From NCBI GenBank assembly GCA_031761405.1, contig JASEVX010000007.1:63251062-63315061 (forward strand): 64,000 nucleotides of DNA, in the 5' to 3' direction. A model generated the notes under the pieces. That model was not told the origin of the DNA. It worked only from the letters and a program-made list of their open reading frames with translations, and did not search any database. The position numbers and the translations under genes are program-made. This stretch comes from Serripes groenlandicus. Lineage: Eukaryota > Mollusca > Bivalvia > Cardiida > Cardiidae. How positions within the stretch are numbered: position 1 is the first letter of the stretch; each line of letters begins with the position of its first letter. Of this stretch, positions 33,170 to 43,786 are shown one piece after another.

Positions 33170-34582
33170 AACTATTACTACTACTACAACAACTATTACT
33201 TCTTACTACTAACATTTTGCAAAAAAGGAGGAAGTGCTAATAATGAGAAAAGTCTCCTTTTTACACAATGTTTTCAACTTTATTCAAAATTCTAAATAAA
33301 TAAAGGTATAAGCAATACACGTTTGCCAACAGTGTTCCGTGTCATTGAGTAAAACCGCTTCTTTTTTATAAACTGGAACTATCAACTATAATTACACATT
33401 CCAGGTAAATACAGACATAACCAATGCCCAGTTGCCCACTGTGTCCCGTGTCAAGTCCGCCTTCCAAGCTGTGAAGGTAAAACAGACGGTATGGCAGCCC
33501 ACGAATCGAAACGCTGGTCCCCATATTACGTCATCTGTTACAAGGAACGCACCGTGTCGGAGGAGACATGTCCACCGGATCAGGACGGCAGAACCCAGCT
33601 GTTCCACCCCGACCAAAATATGTGTGTACCACTAGAACATATTCCAAGAGAGTATGGCGATTTGATGTCCGACTGTGCGGGTCAATCGGACGGTAACTAC
33701 CTGGACGACTTTGGTCGGTGTGACCATTACACAGTCTGTCTGGATGGGAAGTTTGTCGACTCAGTCAAGTGCATGAAGAGGGAAACATTCGACCAGCTCT
33801 TTCAGAAATGTATGCCAGCTGAGAAAACATGTGGACCTTGTGGAAGTCGGCATGATTGGTAAGTGTTAACAGTATACTATACGCGAACCTTGGCGGAGAA
33901 AAGTAAGCGTTAGCATATTTACAATCAATGTTGATCAAGAGTATGACCTTTTTCAACGGTTTAATAGTTGATAGTGATAGTTTGACTCGATGGTATAAAG
34001 TACAGTGCCTGATAACACAGGTCGTATGGATAGGCTTATCTGAATCTATACTTGTAATAGACGTTTCTTACAATTAGGCGCATTTTATTACTGTTTGCTT
34101 AGTCCATTTTGTGGACTACATTGGTTCGGTCAAATATGCCTATAGCCATTCCAAAAAATCGTTATCAATGTAAGACAGTTAGCATCTACGACGATGAAAA
34201 TATTAAACACATTAAATCTTCACCACCTTTAGCGTTAAAGGGAATTACCTGTAAGACAAAATTAAAGGTGTGCTACAATCGCAGGCCCACCTTTTCATTA
34301 CATTACAAACATTATTACCCTATTTATTACCCTTTCATAACCATACTTTTTGTTTATAAATTCAGTAGGCTATGTTATTGTGCCACCAGATGGCGGTACA
34401 GGAACATAGCCTACTATAATTGGTATACAATGGATACTTTTGCATTGAAATTTGTTGATACAAAATTTAAATAAAATGAAGCTGTTGCATGTAGTTTTTG
34501 TATAACGACAAGTTTTGCCTATATTCATCTAACAAAGGCTTACAATAAAGATAATTAATTTTTTTTCTCTACTTTCAGTTGA
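30438..34582 (+). CDS. Array gene B: secreted four-module chitin-binding (CBM14) protein
   Basis: Exons 30438-30702, 32678-32905, 33405-33858 and 34579-34582 (phases 1, 1, 2) encode 316 residues. Signal peptide MYSLVIISGLVALSMA. Module 1 has six cysteines (PRC, PDC, YLC, PDC, HAC, DDC). Module 2 has SIDEQC, PSDC, YYNC, QEC, KKC and VKC. Exon 3 gives a Cys-rich linker (CKYRHNQCPVAHCVPC), module 3 (LPSC, YYVIC, TCP, NMC), where Trp replaces the usual second cysteine, and module 4 (SDC, GRCDHY, TVC, VKC, QKC, TCGPC). The last codon Cys is split by intron 3, and TGA follows at 34580-34582. CBM14 domains bind chitin in peritrophic matrices, cuticle and molluscan shell or mucus matrices; the tissue here is unknown. 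ATTAAA at about 34606 is a possible poly(A) signal. No damage seen. Confidence 0.88.
31047..31472. mobile_element. Foldback MITE in gene B intron 1, split by a SINE
   Basis: The left piece 'ttaactctaccctttccca' (from 31047) and the right piece ending 'gggaaagggttaa' belong to one foldback element. The SINE at 31064-31325 interrupts it. In gene A the same element is uninterrupted near 7120-7290. Confidence 0.6.
31064..31325 (+). repeat. tRNA-derived SINE in gene B intron 1
   Basis: Same insertion as in genes C (44441) and D' (60484). The A box is degraded ('cctcgagtcggtag'), the B box is 'gagttcgaacccc', and the tail is 'aatcaatcaatc'. The core has lost 'ggcgttaaa'. Confidence 0.75.
31610..31828 (+). 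repeat. Second SINE family, 219 bp, with 12-bp target duplication
   Basis: The head has 'gcagaggtagagcgtcggc' and 'ctggttcgagtcccg'. The body differs from the other SINEs ('acaaacggcgcgagtaatgg', 'caggaagcagacatcgagcg') and the tail is A-rich. AACGTTTGATTA stands on both sides (31598-31609 and 31829-31840). Gene D' shows the empty site near 61015, so the insertion is younger than the block duplication. Confidence 0.85.
31938..32168. mobile_element. Foldback MITE in gene B intron 1
   Basis: TTAACCCCTTCC left end, 'gggaaaggctta' right end, central mirror 'aattgctcataatgagcaatt'. Same site as 7501, 45070 and 61125. Confidence 0.7.
32975..33215. repeat. (ACT)n microsatellite in intron 2 of gene B
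   Basis: The tract is read as poly-Leu on the plus strand and poly-Ser on the minus strand; both are artefacts. The frame is continuous with exon 2 because the donor at 32906 lies inside an open frame. Confidence 0.95.
34365..34414. other. 50-nt hairpin in intron 3 of gene B
   Basis: The ends gtaggctatgtt and aacatagcctac pair perfectly; the interior is 'gccaccagatggcgg'. It is the cleanest copy together with that of D' (63547). Confidence 0.6.
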
Positions 34583-34981
34583 GGTATGATTCTTAGTATT
34601 ACAGGTATTAAAGAAGAGGAACCGAATCAGGAGAAAAGTCATCAGCAATAACACTTGAGACAGAGAACGTCAGACTAGATAAACCAAAAATACATTATAA
34701 TTGTTTATCATTCTTAACAAATGTTTAAAAACTGTGATATTTTAAAGGAACTGAATCGTTTAGATAGTTATGACACGAAAAGCGGTCTGCAAATATATGT
34801 AGGGTTGCAATTATCTCTAAGCGTTTCAGTTTTCCCGTTGAAACTAGAATCTGAAAATCCGTCATTATTTATGTCAATGTCCATTCGTTAAACATAACTT
34901 ATCTGTTCTTATATGTGTGTGTGTGCGTGCGTGATATATGTACTAAAATGTAATATGTTAAAACAAAATCAAAACAAATCA

Positions 34982-35622
34982 AACTTCTATTTATCTAACA
35001 CACCCCTTCATGTGAATATTTTACTTTTAAATGTAAACTGGTCAACGTTAAGATACGGTAAACAATAAGCATGTTGCCTGACATTGCTATTTTGAATTCC
35101 TCTGCTTTGACATAATGACAAGCACAAATTTAACATTTGAAAAAATGACTTCAGGAATTTTCTTTTCTCTTTTTCAAAATCGTCTGCTGTATCAGTGTCA
35201 GAACGGGTCTTAATCAGGCCAATATTAAAAAATGTCCATGAACAAAACTATACCTTACGTTATAAGTTTTTTCTTTACACGCTATATTTTCAATAATCGT
35301 CGAGTACAAACGTATCAACATGTGTCTGCTAGTGTGAAAGGATAAAACATTAATAAGTATGTCTTAAATTTCTCACAACGACATGCTTAATTCTCCTCAC
35401 CATTACATTTGATGTTGTTGTCCTATATTATGTCTGTATCATATATTAATTTTACATTAATTGTTGTTTATTTAGTTTGCAATAAACCTTTTTTTCTAAA
35501 TGTTTGTGTCGTATGTTTTCTTATCATATACATGTAGTATTCACTACCATCCTACTATCATTGCGAAGAAGATAACAATAGTAATACCATTTAAGTCTTA
35601 CATGTATTGTGAAGCAAATTAT
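34982..35622. other. Intergenic start of repeat unit 3
   Basis: No gene seen. It matches the first 640 bases of the window closely, which places the window start at the same point of the previous block. Confidence 0.6.
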
Positions 35623-35623
35623 T

Positions 35624-36447
35624 GGTTCTCTCTTCTAGAGACCCATAAAGTCGGTCCTCGTTTCTGTCCGTTTATTTGTAAAATGTTTGTGTCAAGCGTA
35701 GCGCCAAAACTATTCAACGGATTACGACCAAACCTGGTAGGGATGAGGGGTCTAGGCTCTAGTTGTTCCTTTTGTAGTATAGTCGCCATAGAAACCACCG
35801 TTGCTATGGAAACGGGCGAAAACCATCAGTTGCTACATCGAATGATCGTCCTGATTTTTGATCCGTCTCTTCGTTTTCTTAATATTTGAGTTGCCGTAAG
35901 GGGTACCATTTCCGCGGAAAACACAGGCAGGTCAAAACTAAATATATCGACACAAAAAGAAATGGTTTCCTATTACCTGATCGCTGATTGGCTAACTTTT
36001 CCTGCGAAAACTATCTCCTCCCACAGTTTTTCGAATTTAGAAACCACTGGGTTTGCGTTGTGTAGCCCATCAGTTGCTACATCGAATGATCGTCCCGATT
36101 TTTGATCCGTCTCTTCGTTTTCTTAATATTTGAGTTGCCGTAATGGGTACCATTTCCGCGGAAAACACAGACACGTCAAAACTAAATATATCGACACAAA
36201 AAGAAATGGTTTCCTATTACCTGATCGCTGATTGGCTAAAATCCGGACACAACCAAATATCGACCAACCAGAGAGCACTTCACATAGCCATTACAACTTC
36301 CGTTTCCCGCACTTTTACACGAGGAAAAGAACTATTCAAGTGAATTTGACGCTGTTCTCGCGACAACTCGATAGCTTGTTTCATTATTCGTGCGGTGTCG
36401 TGAGAGTAGAGACAAGAGAGAACCATCGTCGCAGTATGCTTGTCACT
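35624..36447. repeat. Unit-3-specific insertion with 172-bp direct repeats
   Basis: The other units read 'aaattattatcacttttaaag' straight through here. Unit 3 instead has about 820 extra bases. Within it, 35824-35995 recurs at 36068-36239 with few differences (from 'catcagttgctacatcg' to 'ctgattggctaa'). No terminal inverted repeats or convincing frame; an ORF at 35500-35889 runs across the junction and is not supported. Confidence 0.7.
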
Positions 36448-36866
36448 TGTAAAGTGTGTATGCGTTTCTACGTCCAAGACCTAACTCGAGGGACATCTGT
36501 AACCAAATCACCAACAATTGTCACTGCTTCACAACGAGACACGACACATGGTGTGTTTTGGTTAAGTGATCAGCATACTTCCAATGCCCCGAATCTTCGC
36601 AAGCCAAAGGTGATTTGTCAATTGCATTACCATTATTACTTTTGGGAAAGCTCATGTACGAGGTAGCCTTGGCTAGCGAAGATGAAGTCGCCCGTGCTAT
36701 CTACGGCTATATTTTTTCTTTACCAACAAAAAAACGACAGTTTTCGCACAAACCCCTTTTAAAGTTTATTGTTTGGTGATTTCCGCCGCTATCAACAATT
36801 GTTCTGTTATATCAAGGCGTTCCATTGGTAAGTTACCAGTACTACTGGTCCATTTACCCTGACACC

Positions 36867-37031
36867 ATGTTTCTAAAGAGGAATTATGACAAGCTGTACA
36901 CGTCATTGCCTCCAGTTTCTTTTAAATCATCTTTGTTGTCATTAAAGTCATCTAGCAACATTCTGTCCTTAGATTGTAAAACTAAAGAAGCATACGAACT
37001 TTGGCTCAAAGGAAACAAGAATTACGCGTAA
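36867..37031 (+). pseudogene. Exon-like open frame, unrecognised
   Basis: The frame contains RNYDKLYTSLPPVSFKSS, SSNILSLDCKTKEAYELW and LKGNKNYA followed by a stop. Units 2 and 4 carry the same sequence with frame-breaking gaps and unit 1 has lost most of it. The family is unknown. It could be the 3' exon of a lost neighbouring gene. Confidence 0.3.
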
Positions 37032-37539
37032 TTATATGTATCGCCGTCCCCAGCATCGGCTATCAATGCAAATGTAAAAAAAAAAACTCAAAGTGTGCGT
37101 GCCAAATATTATGTTTACTACCTTTATCTATCAAATGTGTATGCATAACTTAAAGTCAATACATGGAGTAATGTCCAAATCTTAAAATCCACCAACATTC
37201 TACGTTTTGTTTGATTGGGAGTTTTACGCCGTTTTCAACATTATTTCATTTATATCACGGAGACGGTTCACTTATGCATGATCCCTTGGAAAACAAACCA
37301 GTATTAGACTAGGTTTCTCAAAGGCACTTCACCATGTCCGCTGTACCGCGATTGTATCACTCAGCATATTCAGCAATCGATGTGATTAAGAGTATAAGAC
37401 GTTACACTTTTATTCAGTTATTACAGTAATGTAGGCCCTCGAAATTACAACCTAGAAATATGAATGCAATACAATTATGCAATCTTCGAATAGTCAAAAA
37501 AATCCAAAAGTAGCAAAACCTTAACAAAATAAAAAAAAT

Positions 37540-39060
37540 GTTTTCAAAATGTTTGTGCCCAAAACCCGTTTGACATGTTGAAGAAATATATTTGATAAAT
37601 AAATGATAACAATTAGAAATGAATGTAACACAAAATTATGAATTTATCTCAAATTCTCAAAATCAACCAAAGATTATATAACAAAAAGAAGGTCACATTT
37701 AGCATCTTTAGCATACATGTGAAGAAGGGTTTTAGATGTAATTATATTCCAAATATAAAAGCCCTAACACAAGTCCTTATTGAGAAAAGGTAAAACAAGA
37801 AATGAAAATGCCAACTTGCCCTAAAACTTTAACCACCCCAAATCATGTTTTTTTTACCCTCAAAAAAAGGTCACACTCAGCTTCTGCAGCATACAATATG
37901 AAGAAAGGTGTTAGAATGTAATTTTCCAAATATGAAAGTCCTAGAACAAGTACTTATTGAGAAAAAGTAAAACAATATGAAAATGACCATTTGACATAAA
38001 ACTTTAACCACTCAAAACATGTTTGTTTACGCCAAAAAGAAGGCCACACTCAGCATCTTCAGCATTCAAGAACAAAAATATGAAAATGTTAACTTTCCTT
38101 AAAACTTTAACAACTCAAAATCATGATTTTTAACCCAAAACACTCAGCATCTTCAGGATTCATTATGAAGATATTAATTCGATGTAACTATATTCCAAAT
38201 ATGTAAGCCCTGACACAAGTACTTATTGAGAGAAAAAAAAGAAAATTGCCAACTTGCCCTAAAACTTTAACAAGTCAAAATTATGTTTTTTATCCCCAAA
38301 AACAAGATCAAACTCAGCATCTTCAGCATACAATATGAAGAAAGATGTTAGATGTAATTGTATAACAAATATGACAGTCCTAGAACAAGTACTTATTGAG
38401 AAAAAGTAAAACAATATGAAAATGACCATTTGACATAAAACTTTAACCACTCAAAACATGTTTGTTTACGCCAAAAAGAAGGCCACACTCAGCATCTTCA
38501 GCATTCAATGTAAAAATAGGTTGTAGATGTCACTATATTCCAAATATGAAAGCCCTTTAATAAGTACTTATTGAGAAAAAGTAAAAAAATAAAGGATAAT
38601 GCCAACTTGCCCTTAAACTTTAACAACATAAAATCATCTGTTAACCCCAAAAAGAAGTTCACACTCAGCATTTTAAGCATACAATATGAAGAAAGGTGTT
38701 AGATGTAATTTCATTCCAAATATGAAAGCTCTAAAACAAGTACTTATTGCCAACTTTAGCATTTTCAGCATTCAATGTGAAGAAAGGTATCATATGTAAC
38801 TTTATTCCAAATATGAAAGCCCTAGCACCAGTATTCATGAAAGAAAATGCCAACTTTCCCTACAAAAGTTCTTATTGAGAAAAAGTAAAAAATAAATGAA
38901 ATGCCAACTTGCCCTAAAACGTTAACAAACCAATATCATGTTTTTTACCCCAAAAAGAAACTCTCAATGTGAAGAAAGGTATTAGATGTAACTATATTCA
39001 AATTATGAAACCCCTAGCACAAGTACTTATGAATGAAAATGCCAACTTGCCATAAAGCTT
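37540..39060. repeat. Tandem repeat, unit about 165 bp (about nine degraded copies)
   Basis: The longest block of this repeat in the window, with the same internal landmarks as 14935-15500. A stretch around 37940-38060 reappears nearly unchanged at 38365-38490, showing a recent duplication inside the array. Confidence 0.85.
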
Positions 39061-39611
39061 TAACAGGGACGTAGCCAGCATGTTATTGTATATTTAAGTG
39101 TGAAAGTCTGAAGGGTGTAACAATTGAAGGTCATTAAAGGTAGAACAAAACAATTGAGGTAGTTTTCTTTGAAATTATTTATAAACACGAGGTCCATTAA
39201 TGTCCTCGTTTGCTCACCTATGTAATAAACGGTTATTAATTTCTGATTCCAAGCAATGACCATTTTTCTTAATTTACGAATAAACACAAAACCGTCCCAC
39301 AAGTACTTTCAGTGCTTCAATTTAGCAATTAGGTCTCGGTTTACCCGATTTTTGTTAACTTATTAAATGTTACTTTGACCACGTTTGACAGCCTTAACAA
39401 TTGTACTTGGTGAGAAAGAAAGAAAGATACCCCTGGAACTTCATCATTGAGTTGAACGCAAACGTTTAATGCCGCCGTCGACGCACATACTGATCAAGTT
39501 CTACACTCTTCACATATTACTTACTCAAAATTGTGAGAAGATTCGGCCAACTTGTTTTGATACTGGTAATACTGAGCAGGTTGACAAGATGATCTGGACC
39601 TATATAGTTAA

Positions 39612-39875
39612 GAAATGTCGAGCCCCGTTAGCTCAGTCGGTAGCGACGCGGACTGTCAATCTGGGGGTTGTGAGTTAGAACTCCTGATCGGCCAACATTC
39701 TTTCCGACGTTTAAATAAAAGTCAATGTGACAAGTGTCATTCGTCTTTCACCAATTGGCTTACAGTCGATGTGTAAAAGCAGCAAGTTGCTTGGAAAGTA
39801 TGTTGTGTGGAGTACTTGTTTGAGAAAACCAGGAAACATATGAGAAGGTGAATATGCGTAAAACCCAATAAATCA
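39612..39875 (+). repeat. tRNA-derived SINE, internally deleted (unit 3)
   Basis: Counterpart of 2325-2585 with the same missing core. Head 'gttagctcagtcggtagcga'. Confidence 0.7.
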
Positions 39876-39889
39876 AAAATAAATTCCAA

Positions 39890-41260
39890 CTTGGGCTCAA
39901 ATTGCGTTTATCAATTTCATGAATCAACAAAAGTCGAGTTTTTATTGGTTCGACCGAATAACGAAAATCCATCCACTTGCATTAATTAGACAAAAGAGTC
40001 TGTGAATGTGAATTCGTCCGTCACGGCTTGCATTTATTGGTCAATACGTTGTTTCTGTTTGACAGATTCATTTCAAAGTGGTCACACATATACCTTATGA
40101 GCAGGAATACGGCAAAATACTAGGTACATAACTCTGGTCAGCTTATTTTAGTTATCTCCATTTTCCTTATTTATTTCAGCCATTGTCTCAATTAATTTCC
40201 ATTGTATCCATTTTAAACTTGGTTTTTAGCTAACTTAATATGACATACAGATGTGCATTGTACAACATTGTTAACATAACTTAAGAATGCTGTTTTTGGA
40301 GTGCGATTTTGTTTGTTTGCATTAATGGGTAAAATCGTTGTTCCTGTTTGGCAGATTTATTTAAAAGTAGTCACACTTATACATTGGGATGAGGAGATGG
40401 ACACAACTTTTCAAACACACATCTGATCTGGTGTTTTAGGTGTAAACTCCTTTTTTCATATATTTTTATTCGGCAATTGTCTCAATAAAGTTTTGCTGTA
40501 TCAATTTCAGACTTGGTGTATAGGAAATTTATGACCTACAGATGTGCAGTGCACATGAAACATAACTCTAGCATGCTGTTTGGTCATTTATCAGCATGTT
40601 TCCATATGCAGTATGGATCTTTAGTGTTCTATGAACTGGAAATATTATACTTGTTTGTCAATTTTTTGTCCTTCGTGATTTTTTTTGTTTATACAAGAAA
40701 AGCGTCAAACTTTGATAAATTAGGTATTGGTTATTGGCAGACAATCTGTGTTGTTTCAAACAGTTTTGGTTTGGTTTGTTTAAAGGTCGATGAAACATAG
40801 TTTCAACAATGTGTGTCTATATAAACTATGCCTTATCTTTTCACCTTACATATGCCCCTATACCGCGAGTGCTTTAAGCGCTTTGATATTAATGGAGAGT
40901 AGGCCTATTCTTGATAGTTATTTAATGCAATATCATCAACGATCATAGCGTAATACATGTACAAGAGATGTACATAGCAATGAACTCTATACATGCATGT
41001 ACATCAACTGTACATTAAGTGAACCAAAACACATTTTCAATAGGCTCTCTAGTTCTGCAAGTTCGTGGATGTTTCCCTTTTCTAACTAGATTTAAACACT
41101 GAGTCGAGACAAAGAAATGGTTCAAACCCTTCCTGTTCACCGAAACACACAGTTCACATTCCGATTCTATTATGTCATTGTAAGTCCTCACTCTTTGACG
41201 ATCTATTAACTATCATAGCATTCAGTGAACCAGTTAGTGTGCCCTTTAACATACGTTTCA
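39890..41260. other. Intergenic, unit 3
   Basis: No gene supported. It runs nearly parallel to 2600-3950, with a short frame at 40513-40800 whose start and end differ from its unit 1 version. Confidence 0.5.
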
Positions 41261-41297
41261 AGTGTATTTACCCTCGCCAAACAGTTTGATTATTCAG

Positions 41298-41465
41298 GTG
41301 AGAAACATCATAAATAACTGCAGTGTTGTGGATTTTCTAGGGACTAAACGATCGATGTATTTGAAGAAGGGGATTCCAAAATTAGGTCCGAACACTGATC
41401 ATGTTGTGAATTTCCTTTATTGGATAATACACGAGAATAGCTTTAAGTCTCGAGGTTTCTTTTAA
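41298..41465 (+). pseudogene. Exon-like fragment (unit 3 copy)
   Basis: Same frame as 3979-4146 with one difference (IPKLG for IPELG). See that entry. Confidence 0.3.
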
Positions 41466-41632
41466 AATTTAACTTGAAATTGAAGCTCTTAAGTTACGTT
41501 TGTTATGAACCGATGAATATGATAGAAAGAATGAATGAATGAATGGTATTTTAAGGCCCGTCGACAACTAAGGTCATTTTGGGCGCTTAATAAATTTCTT
41601 AATGTAAATGATGATAGAAAGATAACATATAA

Positions 41633-41885
41633 CCGACTCAGTGGTGTAATGGTATAGCGTCAAACTGGGGTGTGGGAGGTCGCATGTTCGATCTATGTCT
41701 GGGTCATGCCAAAAGCTTTAAAAATGATAGTAATGACTTTGTCTTCTTCACGCTTAGGATCGTTGGGTAAATATAACGACTGACTGCCTGGTTACATGAT
41801 AAAAGGACCGATAGTACTTGTAACTTACATAGGATATAACTTCTGAAAAAATATTAAAAAGGGCGTAAAACACCAGACAAAACAG
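41633..41885 (+). repeat. tRNA-derived SINE (unit 3 copy of the 4309 insertion)
   Basis: The head is more degraded than elsewhere ('gcatgttcgatctatg'). Tail 'ggcgtaaaacaccagacaaaaca'. Confidence 0.7.
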
Positions 41886-42761
41886 AAATAGATGACATAT
41901 TCAGTAAAAAATAGTAGTATTTTACTCATCATGATCAAATAGTTTCTTTTTCTATGTTGTTTCCAATTTGTCTATTATAGTGACCTCAAAAGTCGTCAAC
42001 AGGGCCAACATTCTTGTCGAATTTTGACAAAAAGGACAGACCGAAAATCGTCATACGTCTTCCACAAATGGGTTTACATTTGAGTGGAAAAGTAGCCAGT
42101 TGTGCGGAAATACATCTGTATTAAATACTGGTGTGAGAAAGCAAGCAAACACATGGGTAGCTGAACTGGCCGCCGTGATATTGAAAAACTATTGAATAAC
42201 GGCGTCAAACCCCAATCTTAAAACAACAGGCGTCTCCTGTTTTAGGGATATAAAGTTAAATGGACCGCCGTGATATAACTAAATTAATGTTGAAAACGGC
42301 GTTAAACTCTTATAAAACAAAGTTAAATGGATCGTTATCTAAATGTCTCCATCACTGTGATGAATCATTTAGCATCTAGACATTTCTGATTTACTTACAC
42401 AACCATCGTGCCGGAGCAATAAATAGGACGTCGATGATTAGTGCGTGGGATCGTCAAATTACGTAGTACCCGCTTATCCCAAATACCGGACAGGGGGTGG
42501 CAATTTGCGTTGATCCACTCTATCGTAGAAGAATACATCGTTAATATTTGAACGAGAATATTAGGAGTAAAACAATAACTCCTTTCATAACAATCCTTTT
42601 AAGATGTAATCGTTAACTCTCGGTTTGTTTTTCTTTTATTTCTGAAGGACGCGTTTAGGTTTTCTTTTTCATTCCCACCAAACGGTCATACTGTACATGA
42701 CAATCTCATGAATGACTCGAATAGTTTACAAATGTTCCACAATAACAAATGATAGCGTTCA

Positions 42762-42996
42762 TTAACAATTTCCCAAGTACGATACATATGCTGCAGATTA
42801 CTCTTCAAATCATCTTGTCAAAATATTAAAACATCTCTGGAAATGAAAGTATAACAATTGGATAAAGTTGAAAACATTGTGACTAAAGGAGACATTAACC
42901 ATTATGAACAATTTCTCCTTATTTCACAATGTTTTAAAAACCGTCTGCTGCAGAGATGTCAAATGCATCTATATGTCATTATGAGGGAAATAGTTA
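42762..42996. mobile_element. Foldback MITE (unit 3)
   Basis: Ends 'ttaacaatttccc' and 'gggaaatagttaa'; same insertion as 5430-5665. Confidence 0.6.
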
Positions 42997-43559
42997 ACCA
43001 CTTTGTAATCCAAAATATCTGACAATCAATTTGCAAGGTAATTATATTTTCACATGCCATTAATAAGTATCATTGTGGGAACGAATTAATTAACCCTTCC
43101 TTCCAATGTAGACAAATGTATACGCTCCTAAAACAGTTGAATTGTTAAAACATGAATGGAAAAGGAGTAATGTCCTTAAACAATCCATCTCAATTTCCCA
43201 TAATGTTTTCTAGAAAGGGGTAAGCTTCCAAATGTACAGATGTCTCAATTTCTTTCTTCTGTCATTTTCAAGGCATATGCGTTTACAAATAATATAATAA
43301 AAGGACCCTATCCACCAACAATTATAAATGTCATTCTAATTCTAATTCTAAATTCACAAAATAAAACAAATTTAAATAGGCTTACACGGAAATTACTTTT
43401 AAACTAAGAATATTCTAGAATAAGATTGACTTAAGAATAGTTGCTGATTACGTGGCACAGGTAGATCTAAACAGTTAGTTTTGGGCGGCTACCTCATGTA
43501 TTTCCCGTTATTTACGTCATCCTTTAAAACTCAATCGGTATTGTTTATTTACATTCATT

Positions 43560-43625
43560 ATCTTAAACACGCCCACGAGGTGGGCCCAAACTCCTATATA
43601 AACCCTATTTGGCAGAGCTTACAGT
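43560..43625 (+). promoter_or_regulatory. Core promoter of gene C
   Basis: Palindrome at 43571-43585, TATATAA at 43595-43601, start-site-like 'cttacagtgtcttc' at about 43618. Confidence 0.75.
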
Positions 43626-43786
43626 GTCTTCAAACATTGAACGCCAAACAGGCAAGACTCGAGTACTAGCACACTTTAATATCGCTTTATTTTTTGTTCG
43701 TTTAAATAACAGATCAGTGATAGAGAAATAATTAACATATTTTAAAACATTTTGAATATCTTTTAACCATAATTAATTCAACTAAG

